Shown here: piece after piece, positions 41,546-54,670 of the stretch
Layout: each line of letters begins with the position of its first letter
Numbering within the stretch: the first letter of the stretch is position 1
Source of the DNA: Coenobita brevimanus
Taxonomy: Eukaryota > Arthropoda > Malacostraca > Decapoda > Coenobitidae
Direction: 5' to 3'
DNA: 64,000 nt
Assembly (NCBI GenBank): GCA_032717465.1
Contig: JAVRFU010003718.1
Span: 556,824-620,823, forward strand
Program-made: the position numbers and the translations under genes
The notes under the pieces: model-generated
Databases searched by the model: none
Told to the model about the DNA's origin: nothing
Seen by the model: only the letters and a program-made list of their open reading frames with translations

Positions 41546-41717
41546 ATGCAGCATGTGTTAGGATTTTAATGCTGTACGGTAGTGTGAATTGGTCAGTAAT
41601 GGAGGTGGATATTCATAGCTCAGCGTACAGAGTTTGACATTAGAATATGTTGATAATGAAGGATAGATAATAGAGCCATAGTATTGTGTTGGAGCGACTT
41701 TAAGGAGAGAGAGCAAC

Positions 41718-42064
41718 ATTTGGAAACTCCCTGTACTGTTGATTGCAGATGACACTGTATTGTTAAGTGAGGACAAAGGGGAACTTCAAGGCTTGGTGAA
41801 TGAGGTTCTAAGAGTGTGTAAGATATGGAATTTAATGGTGAATGTAGGGAAGAGTAAAGTTATGGTCCTCGAGAGAAATAAGGGATGCACAGTGATGTTG
41901 GATGATGAGGAAATGGAAAGTGTGAGTGCGTTTAAGTACTTGGATAGTGTGATGAGTAAGGATTGAAGTTTGGAGGGTGAAGTGCTTGAAAATGTACAAC
42001 AAGGAAGGAAGGAAGGTTGCTGATTTTGTGTAAGCAGTGATAAGAAACAGTGAAGTGGGCATGG
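41718..42064 (+). pseudogene. RTE-a reverse transcriptase fragment, U5
   Basis: Reads LLIADDTVLL: TTTGCAGATGAT has become ATTGCAGATGAC, so the phenylalanine of FADD is isoleucine here only. GGAA expansion as in U1. Confidence 0.85.
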
Positions 42065-42357
42065 AATGACTGGCCTGGTGGGATCAGGCTTGTATATATA
42101 TATATAGTTTAGAGGAAGGATGGGACCTGAATGTGTTAGTGATATGAGAAGAAGGGGTACATTGATGCTGGAGAGGATGGAGGGTGACAACTGAGTGGAG
42201 AGGGTGAGAGGTGTGAATGCTGAGGGTGAAGTTGTGAGAAACATACCATAAAAGAAATAGGTTGAGGTCATAGAGTTTGACCTAAGGAATTAGTGACTGA
42301 ATAGAGAAGCAGCAGGTGGGAGGGGATTAAACTTGTAATTTCTCTTGAGTGTGTGGA

Positions 42358-42427
42358 CCCCCTGGGGAAGGGGGGAAAGAATACTTCCCCAGTATCCCTG
42401 CTTGTCGTAAGAGGCGACTAAAAGGGG
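42358..42427 (+). other. RTE-type 5' leader relic, U5
   Basis: Same as U1. Confidence 0.8.
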
Positions 42428-42464
42428 CCTTTTTGTCTCCAGTCTTTCTTTCTGTCCTGTCCTC

Positions 42465-43955
42465 TTTTTTTTTTTCTATCACTATGCTCTTCTTGATACT
42501 TGTATTTACCTAATTGTGATATACAGGAAATGAGCTACGCTCGTGGGGTCCCGTCTCTGTTTCTCAATAAGTCAAATTTAGCTTTAAACGCGTTTAAGTT
42601 TTTAGACTGAACAATCTCTTTGTCCAGGTTATTCCATAGGTCTATACATCTATAAGGAAAACTATATTTCTTGATATTCTTGAAGCAGCTTGGCTTCCTG
42701 AGTTTCATGCCGTGTCCTCTTGTTACTCTCTTATCCCATAAAATCAGATCTTTGTCAATTTTATCTACTCCCATCATGGTCCTGAACACTGCAATCATGT
42801 CGCCTCTCTTTCTCCTTTCTTCTGAGGAAGGCAAATCCAGCTTTTCCAGCCTCTCTCTGTACGACAGATCTGCCAGACTGGGGACCATCTTGGTTGCTGT
42901 TCTTTGTATTCTCTCAATCTTGTTTATGTTTTTCTTTTTGTGTTGGGACCACACTACTGCTGCATATTCCTGCCTGGGGTGAATCATGGCCACTATCAAT
43001 TTTTTCATCATCTCCTCATCCATATAATGAAAAGCTACTCTTATATTAGTCAAGAGTTTATACGTCTCTCTAACTGTCTTGTTAATGTGTTTTTCAGGTG
43101 ACAAACTGTCCTGGACCAGCACACCCAAATCTTTCTCTTCTCTAGCTTTTGTGATTGGTTCATTACCCATCAAATAATTCAACGATGGCCTCTCGGTAGT
43201 TTTACCCATTTCCAATATTTTACATTTCCTTGCATTAAATTTCATTTCCCACATCCGGCTGCAGTCGTGTATCCTATCCAGATCGTCCTGCAGCATTTTA
43301 CAATCCTCCTCAACCTCTACCTTCCTCGAGATCTTTGCGTCATCATCAAACAGACTTGCATAACTGTTCACTCCATCTACCATATCATTTACATAAATCA
43401 GGAACATTACTGGCGTCAACACCGAACCCTGGGACTCCACTTGTTACTTCCCTCCATCCAGACATCGTATCCTTTATTACTGTCCTCATTTGTCTGTCTC
43501 TCACAGAGTCTTTCATCCATTCCAGGAGGTTCTCCTTCAACCCTCCTATATGCTTTAGTTTCCACATTAGTCTCTTATGGGGTACCTTGTCGAAGGCCTT
43601 CTGCAAATCTAAATACTGTACACACAATCCACCCAACCATCTCTCTCCTGAAGCACGTCAATCACTCTTGAGTAAAAGCTCAACAAGTTGGAAATACATG
43701 ACCTTCCACTTCTGAATCCAAACTGACTGTCAGCCAAAATATTCATCTGTTCCAGATATTTTATCCATCTGTCTTTCAGAATTCTTTCACACAATTTTGC
43801 AACCATGCTGGTTCGAGACACTGGTCTATAATTCAGGGGTTCTTCCCTGTTTCCTCCCTTATAAATTGGTACCACATTTGCCCTCTTCCATTCTTGAGGC
43901 ACTTTGCCCACTTCCAGAGAGTTAACAGTTACTCCCAGTCCTTCATTTATGGAAC
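42465..43955 (-). pseudogene. CR1-a reverse transcriptase, U5 copy
   Basis: FDDD variant with HDCSRM. 301-codon frame 42535-43440; a 3-bp deletion gives DKDLILWDKR in place of DKEDLFLWDKR. Shared frameshifts present. Confidence 0.9.
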
Positions 43956-44142
43956 AGGTCAGCTGAGGAACTGTCTCCCTCTGTCTGTATTTCCTACTTC
44001 CCATGATCTCCACACTTTAAAATGCAGTGTGTCCATTCATCTCGAAATGATCAGATCTTGAATTTTGCTCTCTCGTATTTTGTTTTTCTCTTGTAAGGAA
44101 CAACAATTGCGAGTTTGTTGCCTTTGGTTCCTTCTTCCTCGC

Positions 44143-44177
<35 letters not shown>
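43921..44177 (+). pseudogene. LINE-x 3' end with poly(A), U5
   Basis: Same C-terminal frame; 32 A's, followed by TATTCATC instead of TTGTCATC. Confidence 0.75.
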
Positions 44178-44180
<3 letters not shown>

Positions 44181-45219
44181 TCATCTTTATAAAGTGTAAC
44201 CTCGGGATTAAAGGACTGAATAGGGAGACCGCCTTTAATCAAGTAGCATGGAGAATTGGAGGCTTCATAAACCGTACAATAGCATATGACAACATTCAAG
44301 AAAAATATATAGGAAGGAGGACAGAGTTCTACTTTGTTTTTGTTGATTTCATGAAGGTCTTTAACAGAGTGCCAGTGGGAATTGGAAAGCTCGGGATGGA
44401 GAACTGACTAGTTAGGGTGGTTATGGCAATGTATGAAGGTGCTCGCACTCAGGTGAAAGTGAACGGAGATTTGGGTGATAAATGTTCTGTGAATGGTGGT
44501 GGGCATCAAGGGTCAGTTTCAACCCCATTATTGTTCCACATGGTTCTTGAAGCTCTTATGAGACTTTAGAACTGCACTCCCATGGGAGTTGTTTTATGCT
44601 AATGACAGTGTTGATGGCAGAGAGAGATAGGGTTGAAAGATGTAGGAAATACTGGGATAGAATGGGACTTGTGTGTTAGAGAGTAAGAGCGGATAAAGCT
44701 GAGGTGATGATATTTAGGGCAGGTGGTGGTGCTGTCCAAGGAGGGTGAGTTTGTCCATATGCAATTTGCCACAAGATTGTGGGGAATAATTCCACCTTGG
44801 GCGTCTTTGTGATAAGTGGGTGCATAAGAGATACAGTATTATTAGAAGGTAGGATTCCAAACCAAAATACTGTACTGGTGATTTTGTGTGTTTGGTGTGG
44901 AAGGGAGAGTGTGGCAAGACAGAGATGTAGGAAAGGATTAAGTTTGGTGGAGTGTGTCTTCAGTGTGTGGAGGAGTTTTGTTATTTGTGGGACATGATAT
45001 GCGCTGGAAGTGGGGCTACCTCGGTAGGAGGGTAATAAGTGCTTTTATGCAGCATGTGTTAGGATTTTAATGCTGTACGGTAGTGTGAATTGGTCAGTAA
45101 TGGAGGTGGATATTCATAGCTCAGCGTACAGAGTTTGACATTAGAATATGTTGATAATGAAGGATAGATAATAGAGCCATAGTATTGTGTTGGAGCGACT
45201 TTAAGGAGAGAGAGCAACA
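44178..45219 (+). pseudogene. RTE-b relic, U5/U6 boundary
   Basis: As in U1, with GTGTGGAAGGGAGAG changing the CVWCGG remnant to CVWCGR. Confidence 0.72.
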
Positions 45220-45562
45220 TTTGGAAACTGCCTGTACTGTTGTTTGCAGATGATACTGTATTGTTAAGTGAGGACAAAGGGGAACTTCAAGGCTTGGTGA
45301 ATGAGGTTCTAAGAGTGTGTAAGATATGGAATTTAATGGTGAATGTAGGGAAGAGTAAAGTTATGGTCCTCGAGAGAAATAAGGGATGCACAGTGATGTT
45401 GGATGATGAGGAAATGGAAAGTGTGAGTGCGTTTAAGTACTTGGATAGTGTGATGAGTAAGGATTGAAGTTTGGAGGGTGAAGTGCTTGAAAATGTACAA
45501 CAAGGAAGGAAGGTTGCTGATTTTTTGTAAGCAGTGATAAGAAACAGTGAAGTGGGCATGGA
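45220..45562 (+). pseudogene. RTE-a reverse transcriptase fragment, U6
   Basis: FADDTVLLSED intact; stop after SVMSKD. Confidence 0.85.
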
Positions 45563-45852
45563 ATGACTGGCCTGGTGGGATCAGGCTTGTATATATATAT
45601 AGTTTAGAGGAAGGATGGGACCTGAATGTGTTAGTGATATGAGAAGAAGGGGTACATTGATGCTGGAGAGGATGGAGGGTGACAACTGAGTGGAGAGGGT
45701 GAGAGGTGTGAATGCTGAGGGTGAAGTTGTGAGAAACATACCATAAAAGAAATAGGTTGAGGTCATAGAGTTTGACCTAAGGAATTAGTGACTGAATAGA
45801 GAAGCAGCAGGTGGGAAGGGATTAAACTTGTAATTTCTCTTGAGTGTGTGGA

Positions 45853-45922
45853 CCCCCTGGGGAAGGGGGGAAAGAATACTTCCCCAGTATCCCTGCTTGT
45901 CGTAAGAGGCGACTAAAAGGGG
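45853..45922 (+). other. RTE-type 5' leader relic, U6
   Basis: Unchanged from U1. Confidence 0.8.
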
Positions 45923-45959
45923 CCTTTTTGTCTCCAGTCTTTCTTTCTGTCCTGTCCTC

Positions 45960-47456
45960 TTTTTTTTTTTTTTCTATCACTATGCTCTTCTTGATACTTG
46001 TATTTACCTAATTGTGATATACAGGAAATGAGCTACGCTCGTGGGGTCCCGTCTCTGTTTCTCAATAAGTCAAATTTAGCTTTAAATGCGTTTAAGTTTT
46101 TAGACTGGACGATCTCTTTGTCCAGGTTATTCCATAGGTCTATACATCTATAAGGAAAACTATATTTCTTGATATCCTTGAAGCAGCTTGGCTTCCTGAG
46201 TTTCATGCCGTGTCCTCTTGTTACTCTCTTATCCCATAAAAACAGATCTTCTTTGTCAATTTTATCTACTCCCATCATGGTCCTGAACACTGCAATCATG
46301 TCGCCTCTCTTTCTCCTTTCTTCTGAGGAAGGCAAATCCAGCTTTTCCAGCCTCTCTCTGTACGACAGATCTGCCAGACTGGGGACCATCTTGGTTGCTG
46401 TTCTTTGTATTCTCTCAATCTTGTTTATGTCTTTCTTTTTGTGTTGGGACCACACTACTGCTGCATATTCCTGCCTGGGGTGAATCATGGCCACTATCAA
46501 TTTTTTCATCATCTCCTCATCCATATAATGAAAAGCTACTCTTATATTAGTCAGGAGTTTATACGTCTCTCTAACTGTCTTGTTAATGTGTTTTTCAGGT
46601 GACAAACTGTCCTGGACCAGCACACCCAAATCTTTCTCTTCTCTAGCTTTTGTGATTGGTTCATTACCCATCAAATAATTCAACGATGGCCTCTCGGTAC
46701 TTTTACCCATTTCCAATATTTTACATTTCCTTGCATTAAATTTCATTTCCCACATCCGGCTCCAGTCGTGTATCCTATCCAGATCGTCCTGCAGCATTTT
46801 ACAATCCTCCTCAACCTCTACCTTCCTCGAGATCTTTGCGTCATCAGCAAACAGACTTGCATAACTGTTCACTCCATCTACCATATCATTTACATAAATC
46901 AGGAACATTACTGGCGTCAACACCGAACCCTGGGACTCCACTTGTTACTTCCCTCCATCCAGACATCGTATCCTTTATTACTGTCCTCATTTGTCTGTCT
47001 CTCACAGAGTCTTTCATCCATTCCAGGAGGTTCTCCTTCAACCCTCCTATATGCTTTAGTTTCCACATTAGTCTCTTATGGGGTACCTTGTCGAAGGCCT
47101 TCTGCAAATCTAAATACTGTACACACAATCCACCCAACCATCTCTCTCCTGAAGCACGTCAATCACTCTTGAGTAAAAGCTCAACAAGTTGGAAATACAT
47201 GACCTTCCACTTCTGAATCCAAACTGACTGTCAGCCAAAATATTCATCTGTTCCAGATATTTTATCCATCTGTCTTTCAGAATTCTTTCACACAATTTTG
47301 CAACCATGCTGGTTCGAGACACTGGTCTATAATTCAGGGGTTCTTCCCTGTTTCCTCCCTTATAAATTGGTACCACATTTGCCCTCTTCCATTCTTGAGG
47401 CACTTTGTCCACTTCCAGAGAGTTAACAGTTACTCCCAGTCCTTCATTTATGGAAC
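45960..47456 (-). pseudogene. CR1-a reverse transcriptase, U6 copy
   Basis: 302-codon frame 46033-46941 with FADD, KAREEK and HDWSRM. It is the closest to a consensus of all copies apart from the two shared frameshifts. Confidence 0.9.
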
Positions 47457-47643
47457 AGGTCAGCTGAGGAACTGTCTCCCTCTGTCTGTATTTCCTACTT
47501 CCCATGATCTCCACACTTTAAAATGCAGTGTGTCCATTCATCTCGAAATGATCAGATCTTGAATTTTGCTCTCTCGTATTTTGTTTTTCTCTTGTAAGGA
47601 ACAACAATTGCGAGCTTGTTGCCTTTGGTTCCTTCTTCCTCGC

Positions 47644-47680
<37 letters not shown>
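47422..47680 (+). pseudogene. LINE-x 3' end with poly(A), U6
   Basis: TATTCATC follows the A-run as in U5, linking the two units. Confidence 0.75.
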
Positions 47681-47683
<3 letters not shown>

Positions 47684-48722
47684 TCATCTTTATAAAGTGT
47701 AACCTCGGGATTAAAGGACTGAATAGGGAGACCGCCTTTAATCAAGTAGCATGGAGAATTGGAGGCTTCATAAACCGTACAATAGCATATGACAACATTC
47801 AAGAAAAATATATAGGAAGGAGGACAGAGTTCTACTTTGTTTTTGTTGATTTCATGAAGGTCTTTAACAGAGTGCCAGTGGGAATTGGAAAGCTCGGGAT
47901 GGAGAACTGACTAGTTAGGGTGGTTATGGCAATGTATGAAGGTGCTCGCACTCAGGTGAAAGTGAACGGAGATTTGGGTGATAAATGTTCTGTGAATGGT
48001 GGTGGGCATCAAGGGTCAGTTTCAACCCCATTATTGTTCCACATGGTTCTTGAAGCTCTTATGAGACTTTAGAACTGCACTCCCATGGGAGTTGTTTTAT
48101 GCTAATGACAGTGTTGATGGCAGAGAGAGATAGGGTTGAAAGATGTAGGAAATACTGGGATAGAATGGGACTTGTGTGTTAGAGAGTAAGAGCGGATAAA
48201 GCTGAGGTGATGATATTTAGGGCAGGTGGTGGTGCTGTCCAAGGAGGGTGAGTTTGTCCATATGCAATTTGCCACAAGATTGTGGGGAATAATTCCACCT
48301 TGGGCGTCTTTGTGATAAGTGGGTGCATAAGAGATACAGTATTATTAGAAGGTAGGATTCCAAACCAAAATACTGTACTGGTGATTTTGTGTGTTTGGTG
48401 TGGAGGGGAGAGTGTGGCAAGACAGAGATGTAGGAAAGGATTAAGTTTGGTGGAGTGTGTCTTCAGTGTGTGGAGGAGTTTTGTTATTTGTGGGACATGA
48501 TATGCGCTGGAAGTGGGGCTACCTCGGTAGGAGGGTAATAAGTGCTTTTATGCAGCATGTGTTAGGATTTTAATGCTGTACGGTAGTGTGAATTGGTCAG
48601 TAATGGAGGTGGATATTCATAGCTCATCGTACAGAGTTTGACATTAGAATATGTTGATAATGAAGGATAGATAATAGAGCCATAGTATTGTGTTGGAGCG
48701 ACTTTAAGGAGAGAGAGCAACA
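47681..48722 (+). pseudogene. RTE-b relic, U6/U7 boundary
   Basis: As in U1. Confidence 0.72.
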
Positions 48723-49066
48723 TTTGGAAACTGCCTGTACTGTTGTTTGCAGATGATACTGTATTGTTAAGTGAGGACAAAGGGGAACTTCAAGGCTTGG
48801 TGAATGAGGTTCTAAGAGTGTGTAAGATATGGAATTTAATGGTGAATGTAGGGAAGAGTAAAGTTATGGTCCTCGAGAGAAATAAGGGATGCACAGTGAT
48901 GTTGGATGATGAGGAAATGGAAAGTGTGAGTGCGTTTAAGTACTTGGATAGTGTGATGAGTAAGGATTGAAGTTTGGAGGGTGAAGTGCTTGAAAATGTA
49001 CAACAAGGAAGGAAGGTTGCTGATTTTGTGTAAGCAGTGATAAGAAACAGTGAAGTGGGCATGGAA
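48723..49066 (+). pseudogene. RTE-a reverse transcriptase fragment, U7
   Basis: FADD intact; GATTTTGTGTAAGC variant shared with U2 and U5. Confidence 0.85.
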
Positions 49067-49355
49067 TGACTGGCCTGGTGGGATCAGGCTTGTATATATA
49101 TATAGTTTAGAGGAAGGATGGGACCTGAATGTGTTAGTGATATGAGAAGAAGGGGTACATTGATGCTGGAGAGGATGGAGGGTGACAACTGAGTGGAGAG
49201 GGTGAGAGGTGTGAATGCTGAGGGTGAAGTTGTGAGAAACATACCATAAAAGAAATAGGTTGAGGTCATAGAGTTTGACCTAAGGAATTAGTGACTGAAT
49301 AGAGAAGCAGCAGGTGGGAAGGGATTAAACTTGTAATTTCTCTTGAGTGTGTGGA

Positions 49356-49425
49356 CCCCCTGGGGAAGGGGGGAAAGAATACTTCCCCAGTATCCCTGCT
49401 TGTCGTAAGAGGCGACTAAAAGGGG
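49356..49425 (+). other. RTE-type 5' leader relic, U7
   Basis: Unchanged from U1. Confidence 0.8.
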
Positions 49426-49462
49426 CCTTTTTGTCTCCAGTCTTTCTTTCTGTCCTGTCCTC

Positions 49463-50955
49463 TTTTTTTTTTCTATCACTGTGCTCTTCTTGATACTTGT
49501 ATTTACCTAATTGTGATATACAGGAAATGAGCTACGCTCGTGGGGTCCCGTCTCTGTTTCTCAATAAATCAAATTTAGCTTTAAACGCGTTTAAGTTTTT
49601 AGACTGGACGATCTCTTTGTCCAGGTTATTCCATAGGTCTATACATCTATAAGGAAAACTATATTTCTTGATATCCTTGAAGCAGCTTGGCTTCCTGAGT
49701 TTCATGCCGTGTCCTCTTGTTACTCTCTTATCCCATAAAAACAGATCTTCTTTGTCAATTTTATCGACTCCCATCATGGTCCTGAACACTGCAATCATGT
49801 CGCCTCTCTTTCTCCTTTCTTCTGAGGAAGGCAAATCCAGCTTTTCCAGCCTCTCTCTGTACGACAGATCTGCCAGACTGGGGACCATCTTGGTTGCTGT
49901 TCTTTGTATTCTCTCAATCTTGTTTATGTCTTTCTTTTTGTGTTGGGACCACACTACTGCTGCATATTCCTGCCTGGGGTGAATCATGGCCACTATCAAT
50001 TTTTTCATCATCTCCTCATCCATATAATGAAAAGCTACTCTTATATTAGTCAGGAGTTTATACGTCTCTCTAACTGTCTTGTTAATGTGTTTTTCAGGTG
50101 ACAAACTGTCCTGGACCAGCACACCCAAATCTTTCTCTTCTCTCACTTTTGTGATTGGTTCATTACCCATCAAATAATTCAGTGATGGCCTCTCGGTACT
50201 TTTACCCATTTCCAATATTTTACATTTCCTTGCATTAAATTTCATTTCCCACATCCGGCTCCAGTCGTGTATCCTATCCAGATCGTCCTGCAGCATTTTA
50301 CAATCCTCCTCAACCTCTACCTTCCTCGAGATCTTTGCGTCATCAGCAAACAGACTTGCATAACTGTTCACTCCATCTACCATATCATTTACATAAATCA
50401 GGAACATTACTGGCGTCAACACCGAACCCTGGGACTCCACTTGTTACTTCCCTCCATCCAGACATCGTATCCTTTATTACTGTCCTCATTTGTCTGTCTC
50501 TCACAGAGTCTTTCATCCATTCCAGGAGGTTCTCCTTCAACCCTCCTATATGCTTTAGTTTCCACATTAGTCTCTTATGGGGTACCTTGTCGAAGGCCTT
50601 CTGCAAATCTAAATACTGTACACACAATCCACCCAACCATCTCTCTCCTGAAGCACGTCAATCACTCTTGAGTAAAAGCTCAACAAGTTGGAAATACATG
50701 ACCTTCCACTTCTGAATCCAAACTGACTGTCAGCCAAAATATTCATCTGTTCCAGATATTTTATCCATCTGTCTTTCAGAATTCTTTCACACAATTTTGC
50801 AACCATGCTGGTTAGAGACACTGGTCTATAATTCAGGGGTTCTTCCCTGTTTCCTCCCTTATAAATTGGTACCACATTTGCCCTCTTCCATTCTTGAGGC
50901 ACTTTGCCCACTTCCAGAGAGTTAACAGTTACTCCCAGTCCTTCATTTATGGAAC
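49463..50955 (-). pseudogene. CR1-a reverse transcriptase, U7 copy
   Basis: 302-codon frame 49532-50440, FADD, KVREEK variant. The upstream piece reads RPVSLTSM where most units read RPVSRTSM; leucine is the expected family residue. Confidence 0.9.
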
Positions 50956-51142
50956 AGGTCAGCTGAGGAACTGTCTCCCTCTGTCTGTATTTCCTACTTC
51001 CCATGATCTCCACACTTTAAAATGCAGTGTGTCCATTCATCTCGAAATGATCAGATCTTGAATTTTGCTCTCTCGTATTTTGTTTTTCTCTTGTAAGGAA
51101 CAACAATTGCGAGCTTGTTGCCTTTGGTTCCTTCTTCCTCGC

Positions 51143-51177
<35 letters not shown>
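50921..51177 (+). pseudogene. LINE-x 3' end with poly(A), U7
   Basis: CGCATTT precedes the A-run. Confidence 0.75.
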
Positions 51178-51180
<3 letters not shown>

Positions 51181-52219
51181 TCATCTTTATAAAGTGTAAC
51201 CTCGGGATTAAAGGACTGAATAGGGAGACCGCCTTTAATCAAGTAGCATGGAGAATTGGAGGCTTCATAAACCGTACAATAGCATATGACAACATTCAAT
51301 AAAAATATATAGGAAGGAGGACAGAGTTCTACTTTGTTTTTGTTGATTTCATGAAGGTCTTTAACAGAGTGCCAGTGGGAATTGGAAAGCTCGGGATGGA
51401 GAACTGACTAGTTAGGGTGGTTATGGCAATGTATGAAGGTGCTCGCACTCAGGTGAAAGTGAACGGAGATTTGGGTGATAAATGTTCTGTGAATGGTGGT
51501 GGGCATCAAGGGTCAGTTTCAACCCCATTATTGTTCCACATGGTTCTTGAAGCTCTTATGAGACTTTAGAACTACACTCCCATGGGAGTTGTTTTATGCT
51601 AATGACAGTGTTGATGGCAGAGAGAGATAGGGTTGAAAGATGTAGGAAATACTGGGATAGAATGGGACTTGTGTGTTAGAGAGTAAGAGCGGATAAAGCT
51701 GAGGTGATGATATTTAGGGCAGGTGGTGGTGCTGTCCAAGGAGGGTGAGTTTGTCCATATGCAATTTGCCACAAGATTGTGGGGAATAATTCCACCTTGG
51801 GCGTCTTTGTGATAAGTGGGTGCATAAGAGATACAGTATTATTAGAAGGTAGGATTCCAAACCAAAATACTGTACTGGTGATTTTGTGTGTTTGGTGTGG
51901 AGGGGAGAGTGTGGCAAGACAGAGATGTAGGAAAGGATTAAGTTTGGTGGAGTGTGTCTTCAGTGTGTGGAGGAGTTTTGTTATTTGTGGGACATGATAT
52001 GCGCTGGAAGTGGGGCTACCTCGGTAGGAGGGTAATAAGTGCTTTTATGCAGCATGTGTTAGGATTTTAATGCTGTACGGTAGTGTGAATTGGTCAGTAA
52101 TGGAGGTGGATATTCATAGCTCAGCGTACAGAGTTTGACATTAGAATATGTTGATAATGAAGGATAGATAATAGAGCCATAGTATTGTGTTGGAGCGACT
52201 TTAAGGAGAGAGAGCAACA
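51178..52219 (+). pseudogene. RTE-b relic, U7/U8 boundary
   Basis: CATTCAATAAAAATA variant shared with the U4 copy at 40000. Confidence 0.72.
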
Positions 52220-52562
52220 TTTGGAAACTGCCTGTACTGTTGTTTGCAGATGATACTGTATTGTTAAGTGAGGACAAAGGGGAACTTCAAGGCTTGGTGA
52301 ATGAGGTTCTAAGAGTGTGTAAGATATGGAATTTAATGGTGAATGTAGGGAAGAGTAAAGTTATGGTCCTCGAGAGAAATAAGGGATGCACAGTGATGTT
52401 GGATGATGAGGAAATGGAAAGTGTGAGTGCGTTTAAGTACTTGGATAGTGTGATGAGTAAGGATTGAAGTTTGGAGGGTGAAGTGCTTGAAAATGTACAA
52501 CAAGGAAGGAAGGTTGCTGATTTTTTGTAAGCAGTGATAAGAAACAGTGAAGTGGGCATGGA
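52220..52562 (+). pseudogene. RTE-a reverse transcriptase fragment, U8
   Basis: FADD intact; stop after SVMSKD. Confidence 0.85.
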
Positions 52563-52852
52563 ATGACTGGCCTGGTGGGATCAGGATTGTATATATATAT
52601 AGTTTAGAGGAAGGATGGGACCTGAATGTGTTAGTGATGTGAGAAGAAGGGGTACATTGATGCTGGAGAGGATGGAGGGTGACAACTGAGTGGAGAGGGT
52701 GAGAGGTGTGAATGCTGAGGGTGAAGTTGTGAGAAACATACCATAAAAGAAATAGGTTGAGGTCATAGAGTTTGACCTAAGGAATTAGTGACTGAATAGA
52801 GAAGCAGCAGGTGGGAAGGGATTAAACTTGTAATTTCTCTTGAGTGTGTGGA

Positions 52853-52922
52853 CCCCCTGGGGAAGGGGGGAAAGAATACTTCCCCAGTATCCCTGCTTGT
52901 CGTAAGAGGCGACTAAAAGGGG
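52853..52922 (+). other. RTE-type 5' leader relic, U8
   Basis: Unchanged from U1. Confidence 0.8.
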
Positions 52923-52959
52923 CCTTTTTGTCTCCAGTCTTTCTTTCTGTCCTGTCCTC

Positions 52960-54454
52960 TTTTTTTTTTTTCTATCACTATGCTCTTCTTGATACTTGTA
53001 TTTACCTAATTGTGATATACAGGAAATGAGCTACGCTCGTGGGGTCCCGTCTCTGTTTCTCAATAAGTCAAATTTAGCTTTAAACGCGTTTAAGTTTTTA
53101 GACTGGACGATCTCTTTGTCCAGGTTATTCCATAGGTCTATACATCTATAAGGAAAACTATATTTCTTGATATCCTTGAAGCAGCTTGGCTTCCTGAGTT
53201 TCATGCCGTGTCCTCTTGTTACTCTCTTATCCCATAAAAACAGATCTTCTTTGTCAATTTTATCTACTCCCATCATGGTCCTGAACACTGCAATCATGTC
53301 GCCTCTCTTTCTCCTTTCTTCTGAGGAAGGCAAATCCAGCTTTTCCAGCCTCTCTCTGTACGACAGATCTGCCAGACTGGGGACCATCTTGGTTGCTGTT
53401 CTTTGTATTCTCTCAATCTTGTTTATGTCTTTCTTTTTGTGTTGGGACCACACTACTGCTGCATATTCCTGCCTGGGGTGAATCATGGCCACTATCAATT
53501 TTTTCATCATCTCCTCATCCATATAATGAAAAGCTACTCTTATATTAGTCAGGAGTTTATACGTCTCTCTAACTGTCTTGTTAATGTGTTTTTCAGGTGA
53601 CAAACTGTCCTGGACCAGCACACCCAAATCTTTCTCTTCTCTCACTTTTGTGATTGGTTCATTACCCATCAAATAATTCAACGATGGCCTCTCGGTACTT
53701 TTACCCATTTCCAATATTTTACATTTCCTTGCATTAAATTTCATTTCCCACATCCGGCTCCAGTCGTGTATCCTATCCAGATCGTCCTGCAGCATTTTAC
53801 AATCCTCCTCAACCTCTACCTTCCTCGAGATCTTTGCGTCATCAGCAAACAGACTTGCATAACTGTTCACTCCATCTACCATATCATTTACATAAATCAG
53901 GAACATTACTGGCGTCAACACCGAACCCTGGGACTCCACTTGTTACTTCCCTCCATCCAGACATCGTATCCTTTATTACTGTCCTCATTTGTCTGTCTCT
54001 CACAAAGTCTTTCATCCATTCCAGGAGGTTCTCCTTCAACCCTCCTATATGCTTTAGTTTCCACATTAGTCTCTTATGGGGTACCTTGTCGAAGGCCTTC
54101 TGCAAATCTAAATACTGTACACACAATCCACCCAACCATCTCTCTCCTGAAGCACGTCAATCACTCTTGAGTAAAAGCTCAACAAGTTGGAAATACATGA
54201 CCTTCCACTTCTGAATCCAAACTGACTGTCAGCCAAAATATTCATCTGTTCCAGATATTTTATCCATCTGTCTTTCAGAATTCTTTCACACAATTTTGCA
54301 ACCATGCTGGTTAGAGACACTGGTCTATAATTCAGGGGTTCTTCCCTGTTTCCTCCCTTATAAATTGGTACCACATTTGCCCTCTTCCATTCTTGAGGCA
54401 CTTTGCCCACTTCCAGAGAGTTAACAGTTACTCCCAGTCCTTCATTTATGGAAC
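52960..54454 (-). pseudogene. CR1-a reverse transcriptase, U8 copy
   Basis: 302-codon frame 53031-53939, FADD, KVREEK; WMKDFVRD and RPVSLTSM variants. Confidence 0.9.
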
Positions 54455-54670
54455 AGGTTATCTGAGGAACTGTCTCCCTCTGTCTGTATTTCCTACTTCC
54501 CATGATCTCCACACTTTAAAATTCAGTGTGTCCATTCATCTCGAAATGATCAGATCTTGAATTTTGCTCTCTCGTATTTTGTTTTTCTCTTGTAAGGAAC
54601 AACAATTGCGAGCTTGTTGCCTTTGGTTCCTTCTTCCTCGCATTAAAAAAAAAAAAAAAAAAAAAAAAAA
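54420..54670 (+). pseudogene. LINE-x 3' end with poly(A), U8
   Basis: GGTTATCTGAGG replaces GGTCAGCTGAGG, changing GQL to GYL. Confidence 0.75.

Larger units (their letters stand above)
40750..45046 (+). repeat. Array unit U5 (RTE-d insertion in its first 10 bp)
   Basis: Without the 786-bp insertion and one 10-bp duplication the unit is 3,501 bp. Internal poly(A) 32 nt at 44146-44177. Bases 42065-42357 are the unassigned segment. Confidence 0.92.
45047..48549 (+). repeat. Array unit U6 (3,503 bp)
   Basis: Clean unit. The internal poly(A) is the longest, 34 nt at 47647-47680. Bases 45563-45852 are the unassigned segment. Confidence 0.93.
48550..52046 (+). repeat. Array unit U7 (3,497 bp)
   Basis: Clean unit; poly(A) 31 nt at 51147-51177. 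Shares the AGCTCATCG variant near its start with U2. Bases 49067-49355 are the unassigned segment. Confidence 0.93.
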
